DNA of 64,000 nucleotides, taken from assembly GCF_964204865.1 (NCBI RefSeq), contig NC_135257.1, positions 9,694,151-9,758,150 of the forward strand, read 5' to 3'. The notes under the pieces are model-generated. The model saw only the letters and a program-made list of their open reading frames with translations, did not search any database and was not told where the DNA came from. This DNA comes from Styela clava. Its lineage: Eukaryota > Chordata > Ascidiacea > Stolidobranchia > Styelidae. Positions within the stretch are counted from its first letter, which is position 1. Every line of letters begins with the position of its first letter. Shown piece after piece: positions 44,940 through 58,324 of the stretch. Position numbers and translations under genes: made by a program.

Positions 44940-47689
44940 TCACAGATCGACTTTCAGCGACTCAAAATATTTACTGGCTTCCTTGACGTTAATCTAGAAA
45001 AAGCATAATAGTAATTGTGAGTTACATGCAATAAAATTGTCTGACAATAAATCTTCGAATCGTTAATTATGCTATCATAGTTGCTTGACTAGCTTTAAAA
45101 AAGCTTAAAATATGCTAGAAATTGGTAAAAAGTTGTTATATTAATGATTCAAAATTACTCAACTAGTCAAACAAAATGTATTAGCACTGAAACAGATGTA
45201 AAGCAAACCATCTACCAAAGCAGATATAAAGCAAACCATCTTACCGATTTCCCTCCAGGTTTCCATGAAGCAGGACATACCTCTCCATGTTTATCTGTAA
45301 ATTGGAAAGCCTGGACAAGTCTCAAGGTTTCATCAACTGATCTGCCGACAGGAAGGTCATTGACACTTGAATGGCGCACTATCCCTTTGCCATCGATAAT
45401 AAATAATCCTCTATAACACAAAGCATAAGAAACACTGAACCGTGGAGCTTCAAGCAAGCTGATCTTTATCAAGATTATCATTAAGAGCCTTATCACTATT
45501 TTATTGGCCATGAACAGTCCGTGCAATTGGTGAAATGCTCGTCTACAGTGATTCAAAGCTATATTACTAATATTTCAAATTTTTTTGTAGCGATATTAGA
45601 AGAGTCATTGAGAAAACTAGGTATCCTGCCGGACAGCATTTATTCGTCAATCAATTAAGTACAGTATTACTGCATAAGCATAGAAATCATATATATTCAT
45701 ACATCACGACATATACCGAGTGGCAGGGACAGTTATGAATGCAATGATGATCATACAAATAGAGTGGATGTTTGTCAGACTTGGGATACATGCATATCTA
45801 TCAGTCAAAACTATCTGAAAATTAAGTTAAGATACCTGAGAGCGATTCCCTTATCTTCAAGCAGTACACCGTAATCACGTGATATATCTTTACAAAAATC
45901 TGCCAACAAGGGTATGTTGACCGAACCAATTCCTCCTTTGTTACGAGGAACGTTCGTCCATGCCAAGTGACTGAAGTGGGAATCTGTAGATACAGCAACA
46001 ACAGATGCATTCATTGTATCAAACTCATGAGCACGGTCACTGAAAGCTGTTATCTCTGTTGGACATACAAGTGTGCTGGAATGTGAAAGAAGAGAATGCT
46101 CTGAATGAAATAAATATACAGTCATGTGTGCATATCACTACAGTGTGAATAACTCTGATGTTTATCACATAAAATAATTTCACTTCGAAAATATAGTACT
46201 AAATGTGATTGTATTGATTGATTATATACCGTAATACTAATATTTCAACAAAATTTTAAAATTTCAATATTAATTAGATATTAAAAGGATGTGCAGTACT
46301 CATGCAAAATTGAAAGTGCTTGAATAGGATATATTATTTACTTGCTATCAAAGGATCGAGGAAATTTTTTTTCCTAGTCTGGGTTATTTATATATAATAA
46401 TATCACATAAAAATAATAAAGAACAACATTATAAAAACAAATGCCCTTACAAGTCCAACGGATAGAAGAATAAAACGAGATATTTGCCAGAGAAATCACT
46501 CAGTGAAATTTCTTTGAATGATCCATTAACAACTGCTGTTCCTAATAAAAAGTAACAATTACATAATAATTTAGTGTGAGCATGAATTGGTCAATGCAGA
46601 TGGAGTATAGTATACCTTTAAATTCAGGAGCATTCTGAGTGACATGTGCTGCCAAATTACGAGAACTCATGCAAATAGATCGACATGACTGCACATTCTG
46701 TTAAGATAAAAATTATACATGCTTCTTGATAAAATACTGGGTGCTCAAAAAGACTGTACTGACTGATTGGCGAATAGAACGCCAATGGCTCAACTATTGT
46801 AAGTTTGTATTCACTTTGAAATCATTCAATTATGCTTTGAGATAAAATTTATTAAAGTGTAGAATAAAAATAAAAACCCAATAAGAGTATAAATACACTA
46901 CTAAAAATGTGTAAAACAGAAGCTTGTCTCAAGTCTATTGATTTAAAGTTCAGTCATTACACCTAGTTATATAATTAATATGGTTAGAGTATAATTTCCT
47001 TGATAAACAAGTTGATTTTTTCCAATCGGTGAAGAAAAAAATGAATCGAACACAAATTATAGGAAAATGATTATTACAACCAAAGCTGGTTATCGAGCAG
47101 AGCCACCTGTTATATATTAAGTCAGTTAAAGTATAGGAATAATATTGATACTATAATAGTCTAATAGTGGTCAACTATACACACTGTGGCAGGACACCAG
47201 ATGACAATTTGTGTCATGGTAGCATGGCCACTCGCCGAACAAAAGTTGTATAAATTTGTTTGATGAAGTTGTCATATTGATTATTGTAATAATATTGAAA
47301 TCCTAATGGAATTAATGGAGGCAACTGCGTCCCACAGTCAATCGGTTAATAATATGTTCCTGAATTTGATGACAAGAATATACGATAGGATTCACAAATA
47401 CAGGTAAAATATGCTGTTCTTTTCTTCAGTCTTTATGACATGTAAATATATAGTATAGAATTATAAAGAACGGAGAAAATATCCAAATACCAAGAAATTG
47501 TCCCAGATTGTGAAAAGTTTACATAAGTTGCAGCACACTGCTAGTTTAAAAGACACACGCAGAAGTTTTTCTGATTCAATTTAAAGTGACCCTAATTTTG
47601 CTTAAAATAAATACTGAAACTGTAAAAGAACTTACTGTGACTCTACGCAGCGATCGATAACAAATACTCCCAAGAAAGTTCAGCATCAT
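44940..47689 (-). CDS. PRDX3: Mitochondrial 2-Cys peroxiredoxin (PRDX3-like)
   Basis: A thiol peroxidase that reduces H2O2 using thioredoxin, expected in the mitochondrial matrix. Six exons, phases all compatible: 47689-47636, 46697-46616, 46541-46451, 46075-45836, 45410-45245, 44993-44940; 687 nt, 228 residues. The N terminus ([18 protein letters not shown]..) is basic, hydroxylated and acid-free, as in a mitochondrial presequence, followed by [20 protein letters not shown]. Peroxidatic Cys: [18 protein letters not shown] and [20 protein letters not shown] follow. Resolving Cys: [12 protein letters not shown]. The C terminus [11 protein letters not shown] keeps the YF motif and residue block GGIG replaces GGLG, features of hyperoxidation-sensitive enzymes. 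PRDX3 is preferred over PRDX1/2/4 because of the presequence and [10 protein letters not shown]. Confidence 0.92.
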
Positions 47690-48789
47690 GAACAGCCAGC
47701 TAAATTGTATTCACTCAGTAAAGTAATGCCACCTTGCGAAATCGTAGTACTAAAACTTCCTTAGGTTCAAGGGTCGCAAAATCATATTGCTGATTGGCTA
47801 TCATTACGGAAATTCGATGCCTCAGGAAACATTTATTGTGAACCATTGTTCATTTTGTATGTTGTGGAATTTTAGTTGAAACGCGATATCCACAAACGGT
47901 CCCAAGAAACCTCGGGAGGCATACGCTACAATTAGTGCTCGAGACCAAAACAAAATGGTTAATTAAAAAATTATTAAAAAACTAGTTGCACAATAGCAGA
48001 ATGACACCTGTGGTTACGGAAGAATCCATTGCGAAGAAAAAAATAACAGCAATTTGAATAAACGGGAATATATATTGTTCCATATCAACCGTACTGGCCA
48101 TATACAAAAGGATGTTATGTATTTGCGTTGAATTTCAATTATAGGCTTGTAGCGTAGGCCGTGGTATATCCAATCTGAGTGGGGCATATTACCATCCAAG
48201 TACCTCAGTCCACTCTAATAGTCTTCAAATGAAGTCATTCTCGCAAATCTCTATGAAGTGTAGAGCACTCATTAACCTCCCCAAAAGTTACAAACGGATC
48301 GCCCATGATAAAGCGAGGCTATACACAAAGCAAGTTATGAACCTAACAAATACCACCTCTTTCCAATGAACTGCACCTATTCTTATCATAATGCATGGAT
48401 TTATTAGACTGGAAAAAATACAGAACGAAATTGAAAAAAAGCATTAGTGGGACATAAAAATTTCTAGGCAGTATGTCGTATCAGATATACTTCCATCCAT
48501 GAAGATTTGCTTCTCAAAAACATGAAAACAGTATATATTTTTTCAAAGATGCGAAAAGCCAATTGTTGCATTTATATTTTTCAGGAATATACCTCAAGAA
48601 CAGATAGATTCTTGTAATAAATCTATTCGATAGTTAGCAAAAAGTTTGACAATGTTTAAGAGTACTACGGAAAACTTAAATACACACACCATCAATGCCC
48701 AAAAAGTTCAAAAGTGCCACAAAAAACTTAAATACGCACACCATCAGTGCCTGATCCTTGAACCTCATCTCCAGATGTACCTACTACTC
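47690..48789. other. Gap between CLK2-like and PRDX3-like genes
   Basis: It holds the 3' UTR of the kinase gene (a possible AATAAA on the minus strand at 48405-48400) and the PRDX3 5' region. No other gene seen. Confidence 0.4.
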
Positions 48790-51700
48790 TTATAATCCAT
48801 CATAAATGCCACCACAAGCGTTTGCTACACCATTGGAACTAATACAACCTGAATATTTTATAGCAGGTGGGAGGGAGTCAAAATACGGATGGTTTATTGC
48901 TTCTGCCATTGATATTCTTTTGGCAGGATCATATTCAAGCATCCGCGCTATGAGATCAAAGAGTTTCAAATGTTCTGGATCATCCTTTCTATGAATGTAG
49001 CCAAGTAAAGGTTTACAGTTTTCACGAACATATTTTCCTGCCGAAGAGGATTTATCCCAATCCAATTTACCACGATAAAAATATTTCTGTCTGCGACTTC
49101 GTTTAATCATCCTCTGAGGTATTGGTCCAAGAATTCTCTCCATCATCGCTAAGTGCTCACGATTGTCATGTGTTTGGAACATTGTTATGCCCATGTAAAA
49201 TTCAAATATGATTGTACCAACTGACCAAACATCACATGGCTGAGACCAACCCAGTTCTAGAAAGAAAAAAATAAAACACTGTTAACTTAAAATGAAAAAT
49301 TAAGCTGTGTACTCGTCCTTGCCAATCGAACAGCCTGCATTCAACAGAAATGTGCAGTTATATCTTATGAACCTACCTAAAATAACTTCAGGTGCTCTGT
49401 AATGTCTAGTTGAAACAATTGTACTGTGATGCTCATGATCAAATGTGGCCGAACCAAAATCTATCAATCTGATGTCAGGGTTATGGATAGTCTTTTCATC
49501 TCTTTTGCATGAGGGGTTGTAAGAAACACAACATTCAGAATCATAAAAAAGGATGTTTTCTGGCTTCAAGTCTGTATGTGTCAGATGATTATCATGCAAA
49601 ACTGTATGAAAAAAATGAACAACTTCATTAAAAAAAAACTCAATATAATAGATATATCGAATGCATGATGTACTTAGCCATGTTATTTCTAAATGGCATT
49701 GAAGGATAGATTCCAAATGAAACAATCTAATACAACTCTGGAAGAAATAGGTACATACATTTCACAGCCCAAACGAGTTGGTATGCCATTATTCTGACGT
49801 GGTTCATGGGATAAGGCAAATAATGATTTTCTTTCTGTAAAAAAATAATAAAAAGTTAACAACATAAATGTATATATGATGTACATGACGTAAGATAAAA
49901 ATATACCTGGAAGTCGAACGTGCTGAGTCCAAGAAGTTCAAATGCCAGACAGACATGTCCATGATATTCAAAAAAGTCCATCATTGTCACACAAAGGCTT
50001 TAACAAGAGTAAAAGTATAATTGATGTTAATTGCTGAAATATTGTTAATGAAATAATAAGCTTTATCTGTTATTAGAAAAATAAATAGTCAGCAAACTCC
50101 GATAAGATCATTAGATTATATTACCTATGAAGCATGATCTTAAATAACTCTTTAGGTACTCCCGCAGTGTGTTTACCAGGTTTGGGTAACGCCCTAATTT
50201 TATTCTGACTTTCCTATTTTAGTTCTATTACGAGTTCAGGGACAGTATGTTTTAGCCAAGCGAATATACCCCCTGCCCATGGGTTTCAGTCCCTTCACAC
50301 AACTTGATATAAAGTAGGCGAACAAAATTAGTTACATCCATATTGGTACACACACTCCTGGAGCTCCACCTTTTCAATATAGGCATTATTTTTAGGGTTG
50401 GGAAATTCAATGTAATTCATTTCCTAGAATAAACCGAATCCAGAATCCCATTCTATTCTTATTTACAGTGGTTTAGTTGAAGTCCGGAATTTTTTTTAAT
50501 GCAAAATTGTGATGAATTGCAAAAAATTGATGTAATCTTCAAGCACTGATATGACAAATTAGGAATAGCATCATACACAAGATAGTGAATGATACACCGA
50601 GAAATGAAATTCAGAATTGTTATAATGAATTATAATTATTGGGAGAGCAGATTGATGAAAAACAGATTCAGATTTTTGACCACCTTGAAGATTTTACAGC
50701 ATATGGCAACTTTAAGCAGTGTTTTTCGGCAACACCGATCTTGCAGAGATTGAATATGACCCAACCAGCAGCCAATATTTACCAACGCTGTGTAGCCTTA
50801 TTAAATTCGAAAGAAATAAAATCTGTTTGAAGTTTAGACTGAAAAAAATGCTCCAAAACGACCAATATCATGCTATAATCTTGTCATTTCGTTGATCATA
50901 CAGCATTCAGAATTGCCCATGTATGAATCAAACTCACTATTTTCCATTCGGATCTTTTTCCTGTATTTTTTTCAAAACGTTGACCTCCATATATGCAGCT
51001 TCTTTGTACTTTTCTATATTTTTGATAACTTTTAGAGCAATGTGCTGTCCATTTCTGGAAAATGAAACACTTTTATGAGGATTACCTCAAGGAAAGGTAA
51101 TATAGTTTGGAATAAACATGCCTCTGAGTCAAGTCAAAGGCAATCATGTATACACCAGAAATTCATTCATACCATAAAAAAATATGGTGGCACATTATGC
51201 AACATTTTCATGGGACATTGTTACTAGTTTCGGCATATTCAAGATGGAATTAGGAAATCCATTCATCTCCAGAGACCTTGATCAGTATACATTAAGATGC
51301 CATCTACATGAAAATTTACGAAATAGAATTCGTGAAAGCATGATGCAAGGTTTCTGAACGACACACAATAAGAGTACTCCATAAATCTATTGAAAAAAAG
51401 AATTGACCAAATTAAGTCTTTACCTGCTATGATCCTTACAGTGTAAAACTTTTCCAAATGTGCCTTCTCCTAGAGTGGAGAGGATTTCGTCTGTTAAATG
51501 AAGAACGGAAAATTAGTCCCAATTAAAATGGTAGTGATAGCTCCTTTAGGCCTATGACATTGATACACCTAAATACTGGACAGATATATGATATTATGCA
51601 TTGTATACAACTTTCACAGCGTGAACAAGTCACAATCGGTTTACAACAAAAAGGCTATCATGAAAATTGTGAACAATGCACGTTTAAACCTAAGAAAAAT

Positions 51701-53121
51701 AATATTGCTTATAAGCACGAAAGTCATAAGAACATTCAGCTTGCCTAATTAGTGAATGACCGAAAAACCTGATATGGGACAGTAGGACAGTTACAATAAA
51801 AAAATAATCTAATAGGGCTAGTGAGCAATTTGGAAGACAATACATATCACATGCAAAAAACATGTGGACAAAAAAATTCCCACAGCATAATTTATAACTA
51901 ATTTATAAATCTTCTCTTATTAAGTACATCTCGCTTGCAGCCAGTCGCCATGCCGATAGATAAGGTGACCTTCTTCGTCATCCTGAACACTCTTTGCCCT
52001 GCCATTCTTGTTTCTATGTAGCTCTTTCTGAGACTGTCACGCCAAGATGCACGAGGTCAAAGCACCAGTGACGTTCATAAGTGAAAGTGTGTTGTTGGAC
52101 AGGGTGTGTATCAATCAATGCCATCATTGGTACATATGCGATATGTGGAATATAACCAGGAACCACATGAGAAATTTGTCAGGAATAAACAAAAATAAAC
52201 ATCTTGCACAGAGTACAACTCTAGGGCAAGATGCACACACAATTATATAATGTATGGTGCCCTGGTATAATATTTATGTACTACTTCAGTATCATTAGAA
52301 ATCTCATAGAATCGAAATAATTAAGCAATTGCACTACATGTCATATTGTTATCACTACCAAGTTGCTCATGTGAACATTTTCTAAGGGCACCATTATGGC
52401 CAAATTTAAACATTTTTTGTATCATTATCAACTTATTGAAAATCTTAACTAGCCGCCAATTCACTTCAGACACTACACTTAAAAATGAAATCGGGATCTA
52501 ACACATTGTTGTTTTTTTCTAATAAAAAAACTTACCTGTAAAGCCAAGATAAAATTTCACTGATGCTTAGAAAGATGTATTACAATTAACACCATGAATT
52601 AAACTTCCATCCAATCTATCGCCTTATTTAAATCATCTAGCTTTCCCAACTCATCAGGTCCTAATATAATGTATCGAAGGAAAAAGATACAAGATCACAT
52701 CAATTACACTCACCAAGCCAGATGGAGATTTAGACCTATGTCTCCGGTGTCTATTTCTATGCCGTCTCCTACTGTTATCACTGTCAGAATCTCTTCGGGT
52801 AATATGCTTGTATCGTTTGTGATAGTTCATCTGACTGTTATCTCTACTGTAGTATGGACCATTACGACTGCATTGATGCTTTCGACTCAGATCCCGGCTG
52901 AAAACACAAAAGGCCCTGATGAATTATTTCAGCCAATGTTATTAGTGGAAAAAATGGTCTGAAAAGTGCAAATAAAAAAATCACCTGTTTGAATTATAAG
53001 TATAATCATACGAGTTATAATCATCAAGTCTCCTTCGTTTAGTTGAATGATAGCTTTGGGAGCCACTATCTCTGTCACCACTCCGATAGCGTCTGGTTCG
53101 TCCCATTTCTGGCACAGTCAT
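48790..53121 (-). CDS. CLK2: LAMMER dual-specificity kinase, CLK2-like
   Basis: Phosphorylates SR splicing factors in the nucleus. Nine coding exons: 53121-52985, 52897-52714, 52033-51928, 51490-51424, 51054-50938, 49997-49907, 49834-49759, 49601-49377, 49256-48790; 1470 nt, 489 residues (human CLK2 is about 499). The N-terminal third is Arg/Ser/His/Tyr-rich ([16 protein letters not shown]), then [20 protein letters not shown]. Kinase motifs: LGEGTFGKV (glycine loop), IALKVIKN (ATP Lys), [46 protein letters not shown], and the signature [17 protein letters not shown] 53121 lies in an exon whose acceptor is at 53142, so a 5' UTR exon lies upstream. Spacing and [17 protein letters not shown] favour CLK2 over other CLKs. 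Confidence 0.93.
50205..50390. repeat. MITE-related fragment in a CLK2 intron
   Basis: CTATTTTAGTTCTATTACGAGTTCxGGGAC..TAGCCAAG is shared with 58068-58105, and the ending ATATTGGTACACACACTCCTGGAG resembles the family B arm. Confidence 0.5.
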
Positions 53122-53142
53122 TACTGCCAATGTTCCCCAACT

Positions 53143-54241
53143 CTGAAACACATCCACATTTAATGATAGAGACATATAAGTCAACTGTTCTTGCCAAGGT
53201 TGGAAGGCATATTAAAAATGGGACCTGGCACAACACACAATCATATAAATCGAAGTTACAGCCGGATTAGTGGGACTGGCTAAGGAAATGAATAGATAGT
53301 ACAAGTCAGGAATAATTTACAAAACATTTTTACATATAATGGCAGACAGTTCACGAACTCCAGACTAAAGAGAAAAGCAGCAACCTCAACCAGCTTTCAC
53401 TCCATGGAACTGTGGAACGGCAGCCACAGGTGCAACTTAACCTTTATGTTGGAATCATACCGGTAACAAGCTACGGAATCCTAAGTTTTTGATGATGCTT
53501 GCCTTCCAGTCAAACAAGATTAATAGCACATGACGAGACGAATGGTAAAGTTTATTCTTTAATTTAATCAGGTATAAATTATCAGATTATTGAAATAGGT
53601 GCCTTGAAATTTGTTAGAAAGTAAATGACTTTTTCCCTTTCAATAAATATTTGTCATCCTAAATAAGTAAAAAAAATTTCACAACCAGAAAATTTTGTAA
53701 TTACTGAATTAGTTCTGTAGCTGTTTTGGTCATCAGTGAGTGGCGTATGGACATTGGATTTATCCATTTATAGAGAAATATTACACTTGACTGCTAGAAT
53801 GGTGTCTTTATATAAACCGGAATTGCCAAGTCTGTGCAATGGTACCGGTATCATACGACAGGCAGTACGATAATTACAAACAGGACTTAAGTTTCATGCT
53901 TAGCAGACTAGGCTATATTTTTTTCAGTCTACAACACAGAAAACCAATAATAAAATAAGGAACACAGACAACAGGACGAAAAGATTGGAAGAATGACCAA
54001 AATTAATCAATTTTACTTGGTCGCTCTGATAGAAACAAAACAACAATAATAAAATAAGAAACACAGACGACAGGACTGCAGGAAGAATGGCCAAAACCTA
54101 GAAAAAGTTTATTTGTGCCCATTCACCAACACTTACACAAGTGAAAAAACACATCACGACAATCTTACAGAAAATAATAAATTCACGAGAAGCATAGGCC
54201 TACATGAACACGAGAAAAGAAAAATTAAGGGCGAACCTTAC
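53143..54241. other. CLK2-like first intron (inferred)
   Basis: It lies between a probable 5' UTR donor (54242) and the acceptor at 53143. It includes a short duplication (AACAATAATAAAATAAG.AACACAGAC, about 53940-54080). No ORF of note. Confidence 0.4.
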
Positions 54242-54500
54242 TTGTAAAAGTTAATCTGTTTTGTCGTCGTCGTAAATTATTTCCGGTCTTTGAAAGAATC
54301 TGACTAATCAAGTACTGAAGTAATATTGATGCAGTGCAGCGGTAATGAAGATTTGCCTCCTTGATTCGCCTCAACCGCTCTATTCTCAAAATCAGCGCTG
54401 GCCACAGATGCCTTCACGAAAAAAAATCACACGAACTCTGCGAGAAATGGCGGCTCGGTAAATAAACAGCTGACAAAAACGGGCGGCTTCGAATCGCGAA
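54242..54500 (-). promoter_or_regulatory. Probable CLK2-like promoter and 5' UTR exon
   Basis: On the minus strand a candidate donor (ACAA|GTAAGG) ends an exon containing ACGACGACGACAAAACAG. Just upstream is an ETS-like ACCGGAAAT (about 54292-54284). The region to 54500 is locally GC-richer with CG dinucleotides. This is inferred from position relative to the first coding exon. Confidence 0.35.
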
Positions 54501-54579
54501 GCCCCGGATGTACGCGGAATTGTGGGTAGTCAAAAACTTGACTATCGCGTAAAGTTTCAGTCGCTGTCACTGTGTGTGC

Positions 54580-56697
54580 CAGGGTTGCCATATTGGCTTT
54601 TTAACGCCAAATTTGCCATTTTTGGCTTTTTTCAAACGCGTTTGGCGTCAGAATTTCCGTTTGGCTTTTTGGCGTTTTTTTTGGCTTTTTTTTAAGTCTA
54701 TTCTAGTGTCTATTATAAAAATCATATGAAATACAATATTTAGTGTTCAACAACTGAACAATAGTCTATTACCTGTACTTAGCTACTTAACATCAGGCTT
54801 TCCCGGAGCATCGATTCCCTTGTTTGTTACATTAGATAGATAGATAGATTTTATTTTGAAAACTCCATAATACACACAAAATATAATTGGGGAATTCTGG
54901 AGAACGAGCAAAACCTTTAAAAAAGTTTAAAACATGAAAAATATCAAGTGCCCGCCCACCAGCACACACAAAAAAAAAATGACAAAAAACACAAACCTAG
55001 TTAAACAAGGGTTGGGCCAGAAATAAAGAAACAAAAGATACGCGAATGTATTAAACCTTCGGGCTGTTTTACTTTTGAAGCACTCAAGCTACAGTAATAA
55101 TAATTTATACAATCCTATACGGAATATCTGCATATATATGCCAAATTTAAATGTCTTGAAAAGATTGTTAAATCGGTTGCAACATTAATATCGAATTTCC
55201 ACGCACAACCATCATTTCAACAGGTGCAGTATTTTCTGAGCTCTGTTCCATCATCCACAACTAGATTCATCAAATGACCCAATCCTCGCAAAACACCCAT
55301 AACAGATCGTCCACAATTCAACTTTAAATCCAATCTTTTATCCAAATACTTTTAATTCTGGTGGATGGGCTTTGTTTATCTTGATATTAGGCGATACAAA
55401 CCAACAGTAAATACAGAATGACATGCCGGCATGAAAAGATGTTTGTCGTACGCCTTCAAGAGTTATGTTATCAGCTCGACCGAATATTGACACGAAATGT
55501 ATTGTCGTATATTGACACGAACCTGTTATTTTTATGCTTATTTAATATAATTGGGTGGCAACTGACTCTGATGACCCCCAAAGGTCGTATCGTTGCCCCC
55601 CCAGTCATATACCGAAAACTATATTTTTGATATTTGTTTATGTGTGCATAAATTGTTTTCTTGGTTTGACAAAATGAAATAAACTCTCTCTCTCTCTCTC
55701 GACTTTTATCCAAGTTAGTAAATTCCAATTGTAATTCCGGTCAAGTAGCCCCTCCAAATCAAATCCCGTTGCAGAACATTAGTTCTATTTATTCAGGCGA
55801 ATTGGGATTGAGAATCGACGAACTTAATACAACCAAATACTCCAATAGTGTTGTTACTCTGTACCAAATACTATACTCATGTCTTAATACAACCAAATTC
55901 TCTGTTCTACTATATGGTGAGTTTTATATGTGTTTACATTGACCAAATACTCTGTTCTACTATATGGTGAGTTTTATGTGTGTTTACATTAACTCTTAAC
56001 CCTACCCAATAAGAAATAATTGCAGTTTCTGCAGCTGCTCAGACAGATGTTCAAGCGGGGTTGTAAACATTGCCTGGTTTTTATAGTTTTGCGTGTTATT
56101 TGTCAGTTTTTGGCTCTGTTTCCAAAAAGTAATTGTATAACTCAATTTTCATTATGCCTGATATGGTTTATGTGAGCTTTAGTTTAATTCTGCAATTGTA
56201 GTAATCAAAATTTAGTCTCACGAACGTTGTGATTAACTACGCTAAAATTAATGAATTAGATATCAGTGGTCCACCTGTGAGCGGCACGGCGTTAGATAAT
56301 TTTTTAATAAAATTGATGATTTATAAATTTAAAAGTTAAATTTTTTCTATAGTAAGATACAATATAGGGAGAATTTTTTAAGGTATATTGCAAGTTTAAG
56401 TAGAAACATGTAGGTATGTTACATGCTGAAGCGGCACCCTGTCTTGTATATTGAATGGTAAAATAATTCTGTCCACTTGATATTTATTTCACCTTCTACC
56501 GTTCTATAGGAACTTTACTTTCTATTTGTGTGCCTCACTGAATGACATGATGGCTTTACATCATCATCAGTACGTTGCCAAGGACTTAAAATCTGACTAA
56601 TCATGGGGCTTTTGTACTTGGTAAAATTGTTGGCTTTTTCTGGCTTTTTTTGTGTCTTGATTTAGCCTTTTTTGATCGCTGGGATCTGGCAACCCTG
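54580..56697. mobile_element. hAT element, non-autonomous, with nested repeats
   Basis: Ends CAGGGTTGCCATATTGGCTT and, inverted, GGGATCTGGCAACCCTG, with a perfect 8-bp TSD GTGTGTGC (54572-54579, 56698-56705). Both subterminal regions are rich in TTTGGCTTTTT. The interior has an AGATAGATAGATAG run (54838), a TCTC microsatellite (55684-55701), a duplicated stretch CCAAATACTCTGTTCTACTA (about 55900-55990) and a copy of the 38880-39480 repeat (about 56030-56130). No transposase. Confidence 0.88.
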
Positions 56698-56705
56698 GTG
56701 TGTGC

Positions 56706-57745
56706 TCACTGTGGCCTGTGCATCCTCTACAACTTCGTGAATTTCTCATACAAAAATGGTTTGGTAATTAACCGTCTTCGCAGTAAAACTTCAAGTGTGC
56801 CAGCCATTAGAATATATCGGTACAAACTTTGGAGGTGAGCTATTACGCTTCCTATTGTAGTATTGATCCGCGTTTGCAGAGTAAAAAAAAGTTCGTACAA
56901 AAATTGTTTCACACGTTTTTTGGCCTATTTGTTGCTGGCCAAAATGAATCGGTTCAGATTCTAAACAGCCCTTGAAGTGTTGGTATGATAGCACACACTG
57001 ACAAAATAGTGGTGGGACTGTATTAATAACTAGGCCCTGAACGTTCACAATAATATTTTGAAATCCTGCACAATCAGACAATGGTTACAGGTTTTCTGTC
57101 GCCAGAAAGAAATATTTATTATCACAAACAAAGTCAGCACTATGGCACCTTCAATTAATAAATAGCAAAAAACTCAATAATAATTGGTTGGGTATTATTT
57201 GTGAACGTGAGTACGCGATACCAGTTAGATCACAGACACTCCTGAGTCCTGACCCATATGCATTTGGTATAAATACGTTATCACTCAGGTATAGCATCGT
57301 GGATAATCGTGTGTGAGTAAGCAATTCGAAAGTCAATACTGTAAGTAGTGATTCGGATAAGCCACGCGAAGTGTTATGGTCGTATCACCTCCCCCCTTTA
57401 CAAACATATGTTCTCAAAATTCTAAATTTTATTTAAGATTTGTTACTTAGAATCTCCCAATTTGGTTTTAGAAACTTGTAAAAATATTATCGCACTAGTT
57501 CAAGTTTTTCCACTAGTCATTTTCCATTGTTAATATAACCACAACAGCGCATATGGTGGAAGCTTACCGTGTGGTCGTATCGCTCCCTCCTGCGCATTTT
57601 TTGGTTGACGAAATAATAAAATCTCTCTCTCTCATACGCCCAAGAATTTTATTTTACTTACAAAGCAGCAAATACATTCCAGTCATTGAATAAGGTATTT
57701 TTTATTTATTTACTAAGGAACATTAATCGGTAAGTAACAATTTTT
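56706..57745. other. Intergenic, no gene seen
   Basis: Short TCTCTCTC run near 57626, preceded by GGTCGTATC-type sequence also seen at 55582 and 57378, pointing to another small repeat. No gene. Confidence 0.4.
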
Positions 57746-58192
57746 GGCGATCCCGTAGTATGTGAACCAAGATGGCGGACACCGGAACGTAGCATGTGCA
57801 CCAGGTTAGGGTCAGGCTATAATTTGATTCCAATTTTCCTTATTGGGCACGTAGTGAATAATAGCGATCGATTTGTTGTTCTTGTTCTTTGTATCGTTTT
57901 GAAGAAATCGCTTTTCTCTTTGATTACTGGACCAATTGCTTTGAAATTTTCAGTGGTTAAAGATGAAATTTTTCTCCAGAAGGCTATTACTTTTATTTTT
58001 TGCTATGATGTCATCAAAATTATGTGGCGCTACGTTTTCATATATTTCACTATAGCTCTCCTGTTTTAGTTCTATTACGAGTTCTGGGACTAGCCAAGTG
58101 ACTCCTGTGGTATTGGTAGCTGAAATTATGGCCTAACCTGGTACTACGTTCCGGTGTCCGCCACCTTGGTTCACATACTTGGGGAGTACCTA
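57746..58192. mobile_element. Inverted-repeat element (family B-related) with nested family A insertion
   Basis: GTATGTGAACCAAGATGGCG then GACACCGGAACGTAG pairs with CTACGTTCCGGTGTCCGCCA then CCTTGGTTCACATACTTGGG at the other end. Between the arms, 57852-58068 is a full family A copy in inverse orientation, so family A inserted later. Confidence 0.75.
57852..58068 (-). repeat. Dispersed family A copy
   Basis: Inverse orientation relative to 31417-31642, from CACGTAGTGAATAATAGCGA to TCACTATAGCTCTCCTG. Confidence 0.7.
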
Positions 58193-58324
58193 ATTTTTTT
58201 ATAAACTTATTATGGGTTCCGTAAATAATAGTCAGCCTATTCACGGGCTCATGACACTGAAAGATTGAGAACTGACGATTTAGTCTATAATCTCTGTGTA
58301 TGTTGTATTTATATATATATATTG

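Noticed and set aside
45144-45416. Plus-strand 90-codon ORF
   Set aside because: Antisense of a PRDX3 exon.
52981-53184. Extended kinase N terminus starting at MTYMSLSLNVDVF
   Set aside because: That part crosses a strong acceptor (TTTCAG at 53143-53148); the start at 53121 within the exon is more likely.
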